A stretch of 64,000 bases of DNA from Microbulbifer agarilyticus (GCF_001999945.1 NZ_CP019650.1:248001-312000), one strand, 5' to 3'. Shown: positions 42,320 through 52,195, numbered from the stretch's first letter. Notes: generated by a model not told the origin, from the letters alone. Translations and numbers: made by a program.

Positions 42320-42880
42320 ATGGCAGAGATAGTGATCAAGCAGGAACGGCCGCTGGTGGAAGAACTGTTAGGGCGTTACAAGGGCGTGATTGGCAAGGAT
42401 TTCCCCGGCTATCGTAACCATGTGTACCGCACTATCACTTATGCCATGTACTTTCTCGACAATGATGCGGCTGTGGAAAAGCTCGTAGAAACCGCGTTTG
42501 TTTATCACGATATCGGCTTATGGACCGACCATGAGCTGGCCTATCTGGAACCGTCGGAAGCTGTTGCGCTGGCGGATAACGAAAAATACGGCTGGGGACT
42601 GGACCCCGATGCGTTGCGCGGGGCGATTCACTGGCATCACAAGATTACCCCTTACACCGGGCCCCATGCACGAGTTATTGAGGCGTGCCGCAAGGCCGAC
42701 TGGATTGATGCGTCTATGGGTACGGTACACAAGGGGCTGAGTAAGGCCACGATCCGCGAGGTTGAGGCGGCCTTTCCAAACTTCGGCTTTCATAAAACCC
42801 TGCTGCGCCTGGCGAAAGATTATGGCGGCTCGACCCTGGTTGGCGGTATCAAGGTAACCCGCGGCATCGTGAAATGGTGA
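42320..42880 (+). CDS. HD domain phosphohydrolase
   Basis: A 186-residue single HD domain. The metal ligands appear as H in YRNHVYR, the HD pair in FVYHDIGLWTDH, and the later Asp in KADWIDASMG; an HWHHK motif (IHWHHKITPYTG) adds further histidines. HD proteins hydrolyse nucleotides or second messengers; no substrate can be named. The stop codon lies inside a ten-base perfect hairpin (42859-42888), and the gene is convergent with hemY. Confidence 0.8.
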   Translation: MAEIVIKQERPLVEELLGRYKGVIGKDFPGYRNHVYRTITYAMYFLDNDAAVEKLVETAFVYHDIGLWTDHELAYLEPSEAVALADNEKYGWGLDPDALRGAIHWHHKITPYTGPHARVIEACRKADWIDASMGTVHKGLSKATIREVEAAFPNFGFHKTLLRLAKDYGGSTLVGGIKVTRGIVKW

Positions 42881-42888
42881 TGCCGCGG
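42859..42888. terminator. Hairpin overlapping the HD gene stop, convergent with hemY
   Basis: CCGCGGCATC and GATGCCGCGG are perfect ten-base arms around a ten-base loop. The stop TGA is at 42878-42880. There is no T run, so it may terminate weakly or stabilise the transcript. Confidence 0.4.
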
Positions 42889-42919
42889 TAACAGTGTGCG
42901 CTTGCGCGGATTCCTGTGA

Positions 42920-44173
42920 TCAGGATGCCCGCGTGCTGAGCATATGCGCTTGCTGGTCGGGTAGCGGTAGCTGGGGCAGGGTGGAAACCGCCTGCAGCAG
43001 GCCTTGCTCGTACAGTTGCGCGGCTTTGTCTTTCTCGCCGAGGGCATACAGCAGCCGCGCCAGCTCGGCGGAGGTCTCCGGGTCCGAGCGCAGCAGCAGG
43101 CTCTTTTCAAAGTACTGCCGCGCCTTGCCCCAAATTTGATTGCGCAGATACAGGCGGCCCAGGCAGGTGAGAAGATCGGCGTTTTCCCCGTATTCCTTCT
43201 GCCAGCCTTCGGCGATGGTGACCTGCTGGCTGGCGTCGGCGCCGGTCAGGTGCCCGTACAAACGCACGGTATCGGCGCGCCATTCCCGATTCAAAATCCA
43301 GCGCAGGTGTTTTTCCGCTTCAACGTCGTCGCCCACCTTGTGCAGCATTTCCCCATAGAGATTGCGCAGTTCGATATTGCGCTGCCAACGCCCGCTGAGG
43401 CTGTGCCAGGTTTCGCGTAACTTTTCTTTATCGTCACGATTGGCGGCGTCGCGCAGCAGGTTCTGGTAGACCTCGAGCTCCAGTTGCTGGAACTGCGACT
43501 CGGGCATGCTGCCGTGTTTTTCGAGTCTCGGTAACAGCTCGCGCAGGCCGTGCCATTCGCCGATGTTGTAATAGGCCTGGCGCAGCAGTTGCAGCAGTGC
43601 CGGATGATTGGGCTCCTGCTGCATGGCCCGCTGCAGGCTGGCGATACATTGCTCGTAGTGCTTGTCGAGTAATTGCATGCGCGCCTGGCTGATGGCCACG
43701 GCGAGTTGGGTGTCGTCGCCGGTGGCTTCGGCCTTGGCCAGAAGCTCGTTGGCTTCGTCCCGGTATCCGAGTTCGAACGCACTGCGCGCGGCTGCCAGAT
43801 AGTTGATGATCGGCGCATCGGAGCGCGCGGCGCTTTTTAGCAGTAATCTTCGCGCGCGTGCCCAGTTACCTTCCATAAACTCCACCAGGCCGTTGGTAAG
43901 CCGGCGGCGTGCGATACGGCTGCGGCCGAAGCGAATGCGGCTGACGCTGCCGCCAATCGCACGCGCAACACTGCGCAGCAACCAGATAAACAAGAACAGC
44001 GCGAGTATGCCGAGGGCCAGGCCGCCGATGGCGACCCACAAGTTCATTTCAATACGTTTCCCGCCATCCCCTCCGATCATTAACAGCAGGTAGCCGGGGT
44101 ATGAGCGCATGGCCTCGGCGAGGAAGGCGCCGCCGAGTAGTAATAGCAGGGTAAACAGAAGGAAGCGTTTCAC
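42920..44173 (-). CDS. hemY: HemY, TPR-containing membrane protein of the hem operon
   Basis: A 417-residue protein with two N-terminal transmembrane helices (about residues 3-22 and 45-68) followed by TPR repeats to residue 400 (for example PETSAELARLLYALGEKDKAAQLYEQGL). This is the gammaproteobacterial HemY of unknown biochemical role in porphyrin metabolism, not the protoporphyrinogen oxidase that shares the name in Gram-positives. It overlaps hemX by four bases and ends the hemCDXY unit. Confidence 0.93.
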   Translation of the reverse strand: MKRFLLFTLLLLLGGAFLAEAMRSYPGYLLLMIGGDGGKRIEMNLWVAIGGLALGILALFLFIWLLRSVARAIGGSVSRIRFGRSRIARRRLTNGLVEFMEGNWARARRLLLKSAARSDAPIINYLAAARSAFELGYRDEANELLAKAEATGDDTQLAVAISQARMQLLDKHYEQCIASLQRAMQQEPNHPALLQLLRQAYYNIGEWHGLRELLPRLEKHGSMPESQFQQLELEVYQNLLRDAANRDDKEKLRETWHSLSGRWQRNIELRNLYGEMLHKVGDDVEAEKHLRWILNREWRADTVRLYGHLTGADASQQVTIAEGWQKEYGENADLLTCLGRLYLRNQIWGKARQYFEKSLLLRSDPETSAELARLLYALGEKDKAAQLYEQGLLQAVSTLPQLPLPDQQAHMLSTRAS

Positions 44174-45744
44174 CAGTCGCTACCTCCGTTGTCGTTGTCA
44201 GGGGTTTGCCCGGAGGAAACCTTGTGCATTTTGTCGATGTAATTGCGCAATGCGGTCTGCGATGCGCTCAAGTTGGGTAGCTCGACTTTGACTTTTTCCT
44301 GCGCGAGTTCTTCCAGCTCACGCAGGATTACCTGGCGCTGCGGGTTGTCCACGCCATAGTCCAGTAGCAGTTGACGCGCGTGATTAATCGAATCTTTGAA
44401 TACGGTGTCATCCGCGCGCAGTACTGCTAACTCGGCCTGTTCCATGTTCAGGCGCAGGCTCTGACGGAAACGGGTTTCACTCTGTGGCGACAGTAGTACC
44501 GGGTCCACCTCGCCATCGCGAATGCGCACGGAGCCTTTGAGGAAGTTGAGGAAGTTATCCCAGCTGGAGCGGAAGTGTGCCTCGCCGATCTCGGGGTTGT
44601 CGTTCTGCTGCTGGATGACGGCAGCATCGCGCTTGGCCAGGTCGAACTGGGGCTGGATGTTCAATTTCACCATCTGCTCCTCCAGCGCGCGCAAACGCAG
44701 GTAGAGCCCCTCGCGGTCCACGTTTTCCACCAGCTTGAGTGCAGTGATATCGCGGGACAGCTGCTGGCGCACGCCGTATAAATCCGGCATATCTACGTCG
44801 CGGATAATTTTGTCGACTTCCTGCAGCAGTCCGAGAGCGGAGCGGCTATCTTGCTCCAGCATCAGGCGCTGGTTGGCCAGGCGCAGCAGGTAATCCGCTT
44901 CAGCCAGTTGCCAATCCTCGCGGCTGGCATTGCCAAGTTGGCTCAGGCGATTACCCTGCGCGGTGACATTGCGCTGCACGCCAGCCAGCTGTTGCTGCAG
45001 CTGTTCGATCACTTGATTTTGCTGTTCCAGTTGCTGGCGCAGGCCTTTGATCAGCTCAAGGTTCTGATTCACTGGAGGCGTGGGTGATGTTGCCGTCGGT
45101 GGAGTGGGCTGGGATTCGCCGGGCTGCAGTATGGGTTGTTCAGGTACTGGTGGCTGCGCGGTGGTGTACTGCGCGTTGTCGGTTGTTGTGCTCTGGTTGT
45201 TTGTCGACGCTGAGTCGCTGGTGCTGCTGGCAGTGTCGTTGTCTGTGGTGCTGTCTGTCGTGCTGGGTGCAGAGGATGCGCTGTAGGTGTCCTGAGCTTG
45301 GTCACTGGCCGCCGGCGTATTGTCCTGACTGGCGGTGGTGCGGCCACTCTGCGAAATGGTTTGTGTGTCGGCAGCGAAATACCGGCCCACCAGCGGCAAG
45401 TCCTGCAGGTGGCTGTTGGCTTGGGTGCGAACACTGGGAATGAAGTACCAGGCGGCGACCGCGAGGGCGATGAGTGCCAATAGAAGTAACCAGAACCAGG
45501 TCCAGCCGCTGCCCTTCTTTGCGGCGCGGGGTTTGGTTGGGGCTTTTGTCTTTGCCCCGGTCTTTGAGCCGCCGGTTTTTGCTGCGGCTTTGTCACCCTT
45601 TTTGCCGTCTGTACCGCGGTCTTCTGCGGCCTTGGCGAAGTTGCTCTTCGGCTCCGCTTTTTCTGTCACCGTAGGCACGTCTTTCTGATTGTTGGTTTTT
45701 TTATCGTCCGGCGTGGCGGAAGCTGGGGCTTTTTTATCGCTCAT
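44170..45744 (-). CDS. hemX: HemX, uroporphyrinogen-III C-methyltransferase-like membrane protein
   Basis: A 524-residue protein without methyltransferase motifs. Residues 1-85 are Lys/Ala/Thr-rich and cytoplasmic. One transmembrane helix follows (SGWTWFWLLLLALIALAVAAWYF region). A Ser/Thr/Asp low-complexity stretch fills about 130-210. A coiled coil (QLEQQNQVIEQLQQQLAGVQ) and the conserved HemX domain (EDWQLAEADYLLRLANQRL) come last. Its role in haem synthesis is unknown. Together with hemY it forms the membrane part of the hem operon. Confidence 0.93.
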   Translation of the reverse strand: MSDKKAPASATPDDKKTNNQKDVPTVTEKAEPKSNFAKAAEDRGTDGKKGDKAAAKTGGSKTGAKTKAPTKPRAAKKGSGWTWFWLLLLALIALAVAAWYFIPSVRTQANSHLQDLPLVGRYFAADTQTISQSGRTTASQDNTPAASDQAQDTYSASSAPSTTDSTTDNDTASSTSDSASTNNQSTTTDNAQYTTAQPPVPEQPILQPGESQPTPPTATSPTPPVNQNLELIKGLRQQLEQQNQVIEQLQQQLAGVQRNVTAQGNRLSQLGNASREDWQLAEADYLLRLANQRLMLEQDSRSALGLLQEVDKIIRDVDMPDLYGVRQQLSRDITALKLVENVDREGLYLRLRALEEQMVKLNIQPQFDLAKRDAAVIQQQNDNPEIGEAHFRSSWDNFLNFLKGSVRIRDGEVDPVLLSPQSETRFRQSLRLNMEQAELAVLRADDTVFKDSINHARQLLLDYGVDNPQRQVILRELEELAQEKVKVELPNLSASQTALRNYIDKMHKVSSGQTPDNDNGGSDW

Positions 45745-45918
45745 GGGCTCGCTTGCTCAGGGTGGATGCGTGGGGGCACCGGTCGTTCTGGCGGTTGTCA
45801 GGGCGGTGGACTGCACGGAGGCCGCTAGAAAATTTGTCGCCAAATTATAGCGACTGCAGCGGTTCTTTATAGGAAGTCTGGCGCGGAAATAAAATTTTTT
45901 ACCGTGATCGGCGGAATT

Positions 45919-46707
45919 TCAGCAATGATGGGGGGAAAGTGCTTCGCTCAATGCGTCCAGCATGGCAGCGTCGCCAGCGTTCTTGGCGGCAAAAACCTTG
46001 CTGAAGCCGAGGGCCCGGGCCTGTTCGGCGACTCGCTGGCTCGGCAGGATCAGGGGGCAGTTATTCAGCGCTGCACGCTTGCCGATCTCTTCCAGAGCGC
46101 GCCGCAAGTTTTCCAGGGTTTCCCCGCTGTGCAGGGTAATGGCATCGGGGATATGCGCGTAGGCGCGCAGTTGTTCGCAGGCTGCACTCGGCAGTAGGCG
46201 CTGGTACAGCTCGCAGTAGTCGACGCGCGCGCCGCGTTCTGCCAGTGTCTGGCCGATCAGCGGGCGCCCACCCTGACCGCGAAAGAGGATTACGCGCTCG
46301 CCATCGGGGTTTTGCAGCGCCGGCAGACTCAGAAGTGCCTCAGAATCCATTGCGGCACTGTCGCACGATTCAGGCTCGGCGCCGCGGGTGCGGATCGCCT
46401 TGGCCGTTGCGGCACCGATGGCGTAGTAACGCGGACCCTGTGGCAGTTGTGGCCAGTAGTCATCCAGCCAATCGAAGCCGAATTGAACGGCGTTCTGCGA
46501 GACGAAGATGGCGTGGTCGAACTGGTCAAAATCCAGAATCAGGCTTTTCACCGCCTGCACCGCGTCCGCATCGGATACCGGTTCGATAGCCAGCATAGGA
46601 ATGCTGTCCACACTCGCCCCCTGCGCCTGCAGCAGTGCCTGCCAGCGGTCGCTCTGGTGTGTGGGGCGGGTGATCAGAATGCGCTGGCCGGCGAGAGGTG
46701 GAGTCAT
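45919..46707 (-). CDS. hemD: Uroporphyrinogen-III synthase
   Basis: Closes hydroxymethylbilane to uroporphyrinogen III with inversion of ring D. The 262 residues start TPPLAGQRILITRPTHQSD and include FVSQNAVQFGFDWL, YAIGAATAKAI, and the C-terminal ITLHSGETLENLRRAL, as in the family, whose overall sequence conservation is low. It follows hemC by 33 bases. A 174-base gap separates it from hemX, unusually wide for this operon. Confidence 0.93.
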   Translation of the reverse strand: MTPPLAGQRILITRPTHQSDRWQALLQAQGASVDSIPMLAIEPVSDADAVQAVKSLILDFDQFDHAIFVSQNAVQFGFDWLDDYWPQLPQGPRYYAIGAATAKAIRTRGAEPESCDSAAMDSEALLSLPALQNPDGERVILFRGQGGRPLIGQTLAERGARVDYCELYQRLLPSAACEQLRAYAHIPDAITLHSGETLENLRRALEEIGKRAALNNCPLILPSQRVAEQARALGFSKVFAAKNAGDAAMLDALSEALSPHHC

Positions 46708-46740
46708 TGCTATGCGGTCGCTACGGGTGCGGTGATCGAA

Positions 46741-47694
46741 TTAAATGGCGGCGAGGATCTCGTCGGCGCCGGCCTGCAGCAGTTGCTCGGCCAGGCGGAT
46801 GCCGAGGGACTCCGCTTCTTCGATAGAGCCGTGGACTTCACCGCGCAACATGGTTGCTCCGTCGGGGCTACCGACGAGACCGCGCAGGTACAGCTGGGTT
46901 TTATTTTCGTCACTGAAAATTGCATAACAGCCAATCGGCACCTGGCAGCCACCATTCAGGCGGCGCACCATGGCGCGTTCGGCGTCGAGGCGGAAGCGGG
47001 TTTCATCGTGCTGCAGGGGTGCGAGCAATGCCTCCAGCGCGGGGTCGCGGCGGCATTCGATGCCCACGGCGCCCTGACCGCCCGCAGGCAGCAATACTTC
47101 CGGCTCGATGTAGGCGGCGATGCGCTCGCGCATCTCCAGTCGCAGCAGGCCGGCGGCGGCGAGGATGATGGCGTCGTACTCACCGGCATCCAGTTTGGCC
47201 AGGCGGGTATTTACGTTGCCGCGCAGGAATTTGACCTCGAGATCCGGGCGCACTGCCAGCAGCTGACACTGGCGGCGCAGGCTGGAGGTGCCAACTACCG
47301 CGCCCTGTGGGAGCTCTTCGAAAGAGCCGTAGTGATTGCTTACAAAGGCGTCGCGCGGGTCTTCGCGCTCGCAGATCACGGGCAGGTGCAGGCCTTCAGG
47401 GAATTCCATCGGCACGTCTTTCATGGAGTGCACGGCGATATCTGCACGGCCTTCCAGCATGGCTTTTTCCAGCTCTTTCACAAACAGCCCTTTGCCACCC
47501 ACCTTGTTCAACGGAATGCTGAGCAGCTGGTCGCCGCGGCTAGTCATGGGCAGCAGCTCCACGGTGAGGCCCGGGTGGTGCCGTTCCAGCTCACCTTTGA
47601 CGAAGTGAGCCTGCCACAGGGCCAGGGCGCTCTCGCGAGTAGCGATGCGGACGGTAGAAATCGGGGCGTTGGTGGAGTTGCTTGATTCGGGCAT
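46741..47694 (-). CDS. hemC: Porphobilinogen deaminase (hydroxymethylbilane synthase)
   Basis: Builds hydroxymethylbilane from four porphobilinogens. The 317-residue protein has the dipyrromethane cofactor cysteine C250 in NGGCQVP, the Arg-rich [14 protein letters not shown] start, [11 protein letters not shown], and [11 protein letters not shown] with the catalytic Asp. First gene of hemC-hemD-hemX-hemY. In Pseudomonas hemC directly follows algR; here the two are 39 kb apart. Confidence 0.96.
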   Translation of the reverse strand: MPESSNSTNAPISTVRIATRESALALWQAHFVKGELERHHPGLTVELLPMTSRGDQLLSIPLNKVGGKGLFVKELEKAMLEGRADIAVHSMKDVPMEFPEGLHLPVICEREDPRDAFVSNHYGSFEELPQGAVVGTSSLRRQCQLLAVRPDLEVKFLRGNVNTRLAKLDAGEYDAIILAAAGLLRLEMRERIAAYIEPEVLLPAGGQGAVGIECRRDPALEALLAPLQHDETRFRLDAERAMVRRLNGGCQVPIGCYAIFSDENKTQLYLRGLVGSPDGATMLRGEVHGSIEEAESLGIRLAEQLLQAGADEILAAI

Positions 47695-47765
47695 GCGCGG
47701 AAACTGGCTGGACTGATGTTGCGCGCAAGTTTACCAGCTTGTGCGCCGGATTACCGGCCAGTGCA

Positions 47766-48191
47766 TCAAGAGGCGGCGACGTTGCGCAGCCAGTCCTCGA
47801 GAAAGATGCGTGCGGCGATGGAGTCTACGGGCTGGTCGGCGTAGTTGCCGCGATGCCCGCGGTCCCGTGCCTCGTCTTTGGCGGCGCGGGTACTAAGGCG
47901 CTCGTCGGCGTATTCCACCGGCAGCCCCAGGCGGCCGTGCAGGCGCTGGCCAAATTTCCGCGCGCGGGCGCCAAACTCGCTTTCACTGCCGTCCATGTTG
48001 AGCGGCAGCCCAACGACCAGCACCTTGGGTTTCCATTCGTCGACGATGCTTTGTACCCGGTTCCAGTCGGGCTTGCCGTCTTTGGCAGGTAGCGGATCCA
48101 GTTCGCGGGCGCTGCCGGTCAGGCTCTGGCCATAAGCCAGACCAATGGAGCTGGTGCCGAAATCAAAGGCGAGGGCGGTGATGGTTTTCAT
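47766..48191 (-). CDS. ruvX: Holliday junction resolvase-like RuvX/YqgF
   Basis: A 141-residue RNase H-fold protein: TALAFDFGTSSIGLAYGQ with the first acidic residue, LVVGLPLNMDGSE, and VEYADERLSTRAA. In E. coli YqgF processes the 5' end of pre-16S rRNA; resolvase activity is also reported for relatives. It follows algH by 16 bases, the normal algH-ruvX pair. Confidence 0.95.
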   Translation of the reverse strand: MKTITALAFDFGTSSIGLAYGQSLTGSARELDPLPAKDGKPDWNRVQSIVDEWKPKVLVVGLPLNMDGSESEFGARARKFGQRLHGRLGLPVEYADERLSTRAAKDEARDRGHRGNYADQPVDSIAARIFLEDWLRNVAAS

Positions 48192-48207
48192 TGCGTGAAA
48201 CGTAACC

Positions 48208-48801
48208 TTAAGCGTGACCGGACTGGGTGCCGATCCCGCTCAGATCAATGCCGTGGCGCGCGGCGGCGGCCTGCCAGCGTTTTTCCCATGGGGTGGCAAA
48301 CAGGATTTCAGCGGATGCCGGCAGTGTCAGCCAGGCGTTTTCGGCAATTTCTTCTTCCAGTTGCCCGGGACCCCAGCCGGCGTAGCCGAGTGCCAACAGC
48401 ACATCGTCGGGGCCGCGGCCGGCGGCGAGCGATTCAATGATGTCTTTGGAGGCGGTCAGGCTGATTTCTTCAGAGACCTCGGCGGTGGAGGCAAACTGCA
48501 TGCCGCGGCCGTGCAGTACAAACCCCTGTTCCTGGGCCACCGGCCCGCCCACCAGCACCGGTTCATCACCACGCAGACTGATGTCGTTGAGCTCGAGCTG
48601 GGAGAACACTTCTTTCCAAGTCACTTTGCTCGGTGCGTTGATGACCACGCCCATGGTGCCGTCGGCACTGTGCTCGCAGATAAACGCGACTGCATGCACG
48701 AAGCGCGGGTCCTGCATGCCGGGCATGGCCAGCAGCAACTGGCCGCGCAGGCTGTTGTTGGTGAGATCGCTGTCGATCTTGTCGGTATTTGTGGGTTGCA
48801 T
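48208..48801 (-). CDS. algH: YqgE/AlgH family protein
   Basis: A 197-residue protein of the AlgH family. Signatures: LRGQLLLAMPGMQDPRFVHAVAFICEH, GVVINAPS, and LALGYAGWGPGQLEEEIAENAWL. In Pseudomonas it affects alginate and other virulence traits by an unknown mechanism. It sits between the TonB-like gene and ruvX, the same order as in P. aeruginosa. Confidence 0.95.
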   Translation of the reverse strand: MQPTNTDKIDSDLTNNSLRGQLLLAMPGMQDPRFVHAVAFICEHSADGTMGVVINAPSKVTWKEVFSQLELNDISLRGDEPVLVGGPVAQEQGFVLHGRGMQFASTAEVSEEISLTASKDIIESLAAGRGPDDVLLALGYAGWGPGQLEEEIAENAWLTLPASAEILFATPWEKRWQAAAARHGIDLSGIGTQSGHA

Positions 48802-48820
48802 GGTGCTAGTTTAGAGGCTG

Positions 48821-49756
48821 TCAGCCGCGGTTGGGAGTTTTACCGGCGGCGGTGGAGAAACCCGTCATCTCAAAGCGCCAGGTGCGAATGATCTCCAGCC
48901 GGTCCGCCTGTTGGCGAATTTCGGTGGGGAAGGGCGCGAACGGGGCCGCCAGGCGGACAATCTGTTGTGCCGCATCGTCGAGGATGGGTTCGCCGGAGGA
49001 CTCGAGGATGACCACTTCTTCGACCGCGCCGGTGGGCAGCAGGCGCACCATCATGCGCAGGTCGCCGGTGATCTGCCGGGCGAGGGCTTCTTCGGGGAAG
49101 TTGTCGTTACCAACCGACTCTACTTTCTGACGCCAATCGTGCAGGTAGGCCGCATCAGTTGAGGCTTTGGTGGCGACGGAGGTGAGGCGGCGCACCCGCG
49201 GACGTTGGGCGATGGTCTGGCGAATCTTGTCGAGGCGCGCCTGCAGGCTGGCGATTTCCGGGTTGGAGGGCGGCAGGTCTGACGGCGCGTCGCCCTGCTT
49301 CTCTTCCGAGCGCTTGTCCTCGGCGGGAAGCTCCGGCGCCTGAGTGGGGCTGTCGCCGATGGTGGTAATCAACTGGCGCAGCTGGTCTGCCGGACGTGCG
49401 GCCTGTTGCTGTGGTAGTGGGTTGACCTGACGAATACTGGTGTCGGCGATTTCCGCGTGTCGGTCGGTAGACAGCTCCTTGGGAGTTTCCGCGGTGCCGC
49501 TGGCTTGCTGGTTGTGCTGTGCCAGGTAGTCGGCGTCTTCCGGTGCATCCGTGGAGCGGTGTTGGGCCAGGGTTACTTCCAGGGTTGGCGGTGCCTCACT
49601 GGCTTCCGGCGCCGTAAAAGCAACGCCGAATATCAGTAGTGCATGCAGTGCGCAGGCCAGAAACAGGGCAAAGGTGAACCGATCACCCTGGGACGGCTGG
49701 TTGCCCGGGGCGGGTTGCGGAGTCTGGCGCTGAGGCTGGCTGAGAGCTGCGGTCAT
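48821..49756 (-). CDS. tonB3: TonB-like energy transducer (TonB3 type)
   Basis: A 311-residue protein with one N-terminal transmembrane helix (about residues 27-49: FTFALFLACALHALLIFGVAF), a long Pro/Glu/Gln-rich periplasmic spacer, and a C-terminal TonB domain (LRMMVRLLPTGAVEEVVILESSGEPILDDAA, ending TWRFEM). In P. aeruginosa tonB3 (PA0406) lies between gshB and algH in this same place and is needed for twitching motility and pilus assembly. The gene name is given by synteny. Confidence 0.88.
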   Translation of the reverse strand: MTAALSQPQRQTPQPAPGNQPSQGDRFTFALFLACALHALLIFGVAFTAPEASEAPPTLEVTLAQHRSTDAPEDADYLAQHNQQASGTAETPKELSTDRHAEIADTSIRQVNPLPQQQAARPADQLRQLITTIGDSPTQAPELPAEDKRSEEKQGDAPSDLPPSNPEIASLQARLDKIRQTIAQRPRVRRLTSVATKASTDAAYLHDWRQKVESVGNDNFPEEALARQITGDLRMMVRLLPTGAVEEVVILESSGEPILDDAAQQIVRLAAPFAPFPTEIRQQADRLEIIRTWRFEMTGFSTAAGKTPNRG

Positions 49757-49862
49757 TTTGGTTATTGTTTTTACTGCGGTTGCGGTTACTTCTGCTCGAC
49801 GTCAGCGCGCTTCGGCCCGATCGGGTGTTGCGGGCCGGGTGCTGAACCATTCGCTGGGCAGT

Positions 49863-50819
49863 TTATCCCTTTTTTGCCAATCGGTCTGTGATCGCGCGCA
49901 TCAGCATGCCGCCAATATCGGTACCGTAGGCAGTGTCAATCTCCCGCACACAGGTGGGGCTGGTTACGTTGACTTCGGTGAGATAGTCACCGATTACGTC
50001 GAGTCCGACAAACAGTAATCCTTTTTCTTTCAGAGTTGGGCCGACGCGGCGGGCAATTTCCAGGTCGCGCTCGGTGAGGGGGCGCGCTTCGCCCCGGCCA
50101 CCTGCCGCCAGGTTGCCGCGGGTTTCCCCTCCTTGCGGGATGCGCGCCAAGCTGTAAGGCACCGGTTCGCCGTCAACAACCAAAATGCGCTTGTCACCGT
50201 CTTTGATCTCGGGGATATAGCGTTGCCCCATGATCTGGCACTGGCCGTTTTCGGTGAGTGTCTCGAGGATTGCACCGATATTGCTTCCGTCGGGCTTGAC
50301 GTGAAAAATGCCAGTGCCGCCCATGCCATCGAGGGGCTTGAAGATCACATCCTGATGTTCGCTGTGAAAGGCACGCAGCTGCTGCATATCGCAGCTCACG
50401 ATCAGCGGCGGGATGCAGTCGGCGAAATGGGTGGCGAAGATCTTTTCGTTGCAGTCCCGCAGGGACTGCGGCTTATTGGCAACCAGAGTGCCGGCGCGCT
50501 CCGCGGCTTCGAGAATGTAGGTTGCGTAGATGTATTCGTTGTCGAACGGCGGGTCCACGCGCATCAGCAGTACGTCGAGATCTCCCAGGTGTACCGGTTT
50601 GCGTTCGCCGAGCTTGAACCAGTTTTGTGGGTCTTCGAACACCTGCAGCGGTGCGCCGTTGCCCATCGGCTTTGCGCCATCCAGATACAGGTCTGCCTGC
50701 TCGAAATAGTACAGCTCAAATCCTGCCCGCTCGGCCGCCAACAGGAGGGCCAGGGAGGTATCTTTCTTGAAGTTGATATTGGCAATGGGGTCCATGACCA
50801 CGCCGAGAGTCTGGCTCAT
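49863..50819 (-). CDS. gshB: Glutathione synthetase
   Basis: Joins gamma-glutamylcysteine with glycine using ATP. The 318-residue protein starts at ATG 50819 (MSQTLGVVMDPIANINFKKD), the standard N-terminus; a longer in-frame ATG at 50984 adds an unconserved stretch. The ATP-grasp signatures are VIFKPLDGMGGTGIF, RILVVDGEPVPYSLARIP and EVNVTSPTCVREID. Divergent from pilG across about 380 bases, the P. aeruginosa layout. Confidence 0.96.
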   Translation of the reverse strand: MSQTLGVVMDPIANINFKKDTSLALLLAAERAGFELYYFEQADLYLDGAKPMGNGAPLQVFEDPQNWFKLGERKPVHLGDLDVLLMRVDPPFDNEYIYATYILEAAERAGTLVANKPQSLRDCNEKIFATHFADCIPPLIVSCDMQQLRAFHSEHQDVIFKPLDGMGGTGIFHVKPDGSNIGAILETLTENGQCQIMGQRYIPEIKDGDKRILVVDGEPVPYSLARIPQGGETRGNLAAGGRGEARPLTERDLEIARRVGPTLKEKGLLFVGLDVIGDYLTEVNVTSPTCVREIDTAYGTDIGGMLMRAITDRLAKKG

Positions 50820-51196
50820 AGAATGTCCGTAAAACTGAACTTGCTGGGTGGGGCGCGCCAAGAAGGTATGGCTGCGCAAATGGCTAAGGTAAGAGTAGTG
50901 TCCCCTCTCTGCAAGCTGCCCGTGTAGACCCGGTAGTAGGTAAAGTGCGGCACCGCTCACAAAATGATCATTGTGCGCTGTCACACTCGGACGTCGCTAG
51001 ATTCACCTGTTCATCTGTGATACAAGTTTGCATCTGATCTGCGTCCGTCGGTCACTGGGTTCGCGCAAGTGCGCAAACCCTCCCCAGGTGGCTGTTCGCA
51101 GCAACGATCGGACCCCGTAAAGAGGTTGTAAATACAGGCCCGGCGCTCATGCCCGAGATGCCTGAAAATAAGTAGAAGGGGATTTGGGAACACACT

Positions 51197-51592
51197 ATGG
51201 AGCTCAACTGGGAAAGTCTCACCGTAATGGTGATCGACGACAGTAAAACCATTCGTCGCACAGCAGAAACTCTGCTGCAAAAAGCAGGTTGCGCGGTCGT
51301 TACCGCCACTGATGGTTTCGATGCGCTGGCGAAGATCGCCGATTCGCGTCCGGACATTATCTTTGTGGATATCATGATGCCGCGCCTGGACGGCTATCAG
51401 ACCTGTGCACTGATCAAAAACAATAGCGAATTCCGCAGTACACCTGTCGTAATGCTGTCCAGTAAGGATGGCCTGTTCGACAAAGCCAAGGGACGTGTGG
51501 TTGGTTGTGATCAATACCTGACCAAGCCGTTCAGTAAAAGCGAACTTCTGGGTGCAATTTCCGCCCATGCCAAGCCGCATCACGCCGCCTGA
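51197..51592 (+). CDS. pilG: Twitching motility response regulator PilG
   Basis: A 131-residue single-domain receiver (CheY-like). The acidic pair is in MVIDDSKTIRR, the phospho-acceptor D58 in FVDIMMPRLDG, and the conserved Lys in LTKPFSKSELL. PilG promotes pilus extension through the Chp system and raises cAMP in Pseudomonas. First gene of pilGHIJ-chpAC. Confidence 0.94.
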   Translation: MELNWESLTVMVIDDSKTIRRTAETLLQKAGCAVVTATDGFDALAKIADSRPDIIFVDIMMPRLDGYQTCALIKNNSEFRSTPVVMLSSKDGLFDKAKGRVVGCDQYLTKPFSKSELLGAISAHAKPHHAA

Positions 51593-51832
51593 GAATAACT
51601 TCTCATTCAGGGCGTGAAACCCTTGGCAAAAATGGCGTAGACTACTGCATCCAGCCGCGCTGGCGCAGGCCAACGATCTTAAAAATGATCGAATGTCATG
51701 AACGTCAGTGTCGTTTGCAATAAATAACAAAGCGTGTGGTCACACTCCGTTTATGGGGGTGGCCAGTGCCAACAACATCCGCCCGGTAAAATTGCAATGG
51801 CCGGAGTGGACAACACTATCTCGGGGGACCAG

Positions 51833-52195
51833 ATGGCCAGAGTACTAATCGTCGATGACTCGCCAACCGAAACTCACAAACTGACCACCATTCTTGAAAA
51901 GAACGGTCACGCCGTACTTACCGCCACTAATGGCGAGAGCGGTGTGGATGTGGCGCGCGAACAGCGCCCCGACGTTATCCTGATGGATATCGTGATGCCG
52001 GGTCTGAATGGTTTCCAGGCTACTCGTCAGCTGAGTAAGGGCGGCGAGACCGCTGGTATTCCCGTGGTGATTGTGACCACGAAAGATCAGGATACCGATC
52101 GCGTGTGGGGCATGCGTCAGGGTGCCAGCGCCTACCTGACCAAGCCGGTCGACGAGGGCAAGCTGCTTGGTACTATCGCGGAGGTGTTGGCCTGA
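51833..52195 (+). CDS. pilH: Twitching motility response regulator PilH
   Basis: A 120-residue CheY-like receiver with D52 in LMDIVMPGLNG and K in YLTKPVDEGKLL. ATG 51833 was chosen because GGGGGACCAG precedes it and MARVLIVDDS is the PilH start; an in-frame ATG at 51734 is upstream. PilH opposes PilG and favours retraction or acts as a phosphate sink. The 240-base gap after pilG is longer than usual. Confidence 0.93.
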   Translation: MARVLIVDDSPTETHKLTTILEKNGHAVLTATNGESGVDVAREQRPDVILMDIVMPGLNGFQATRQLSKGGETAGIPVVIVTTKDQDTDRVWGMRQGASAYLTKPVDEGKLLGTIAEVLA

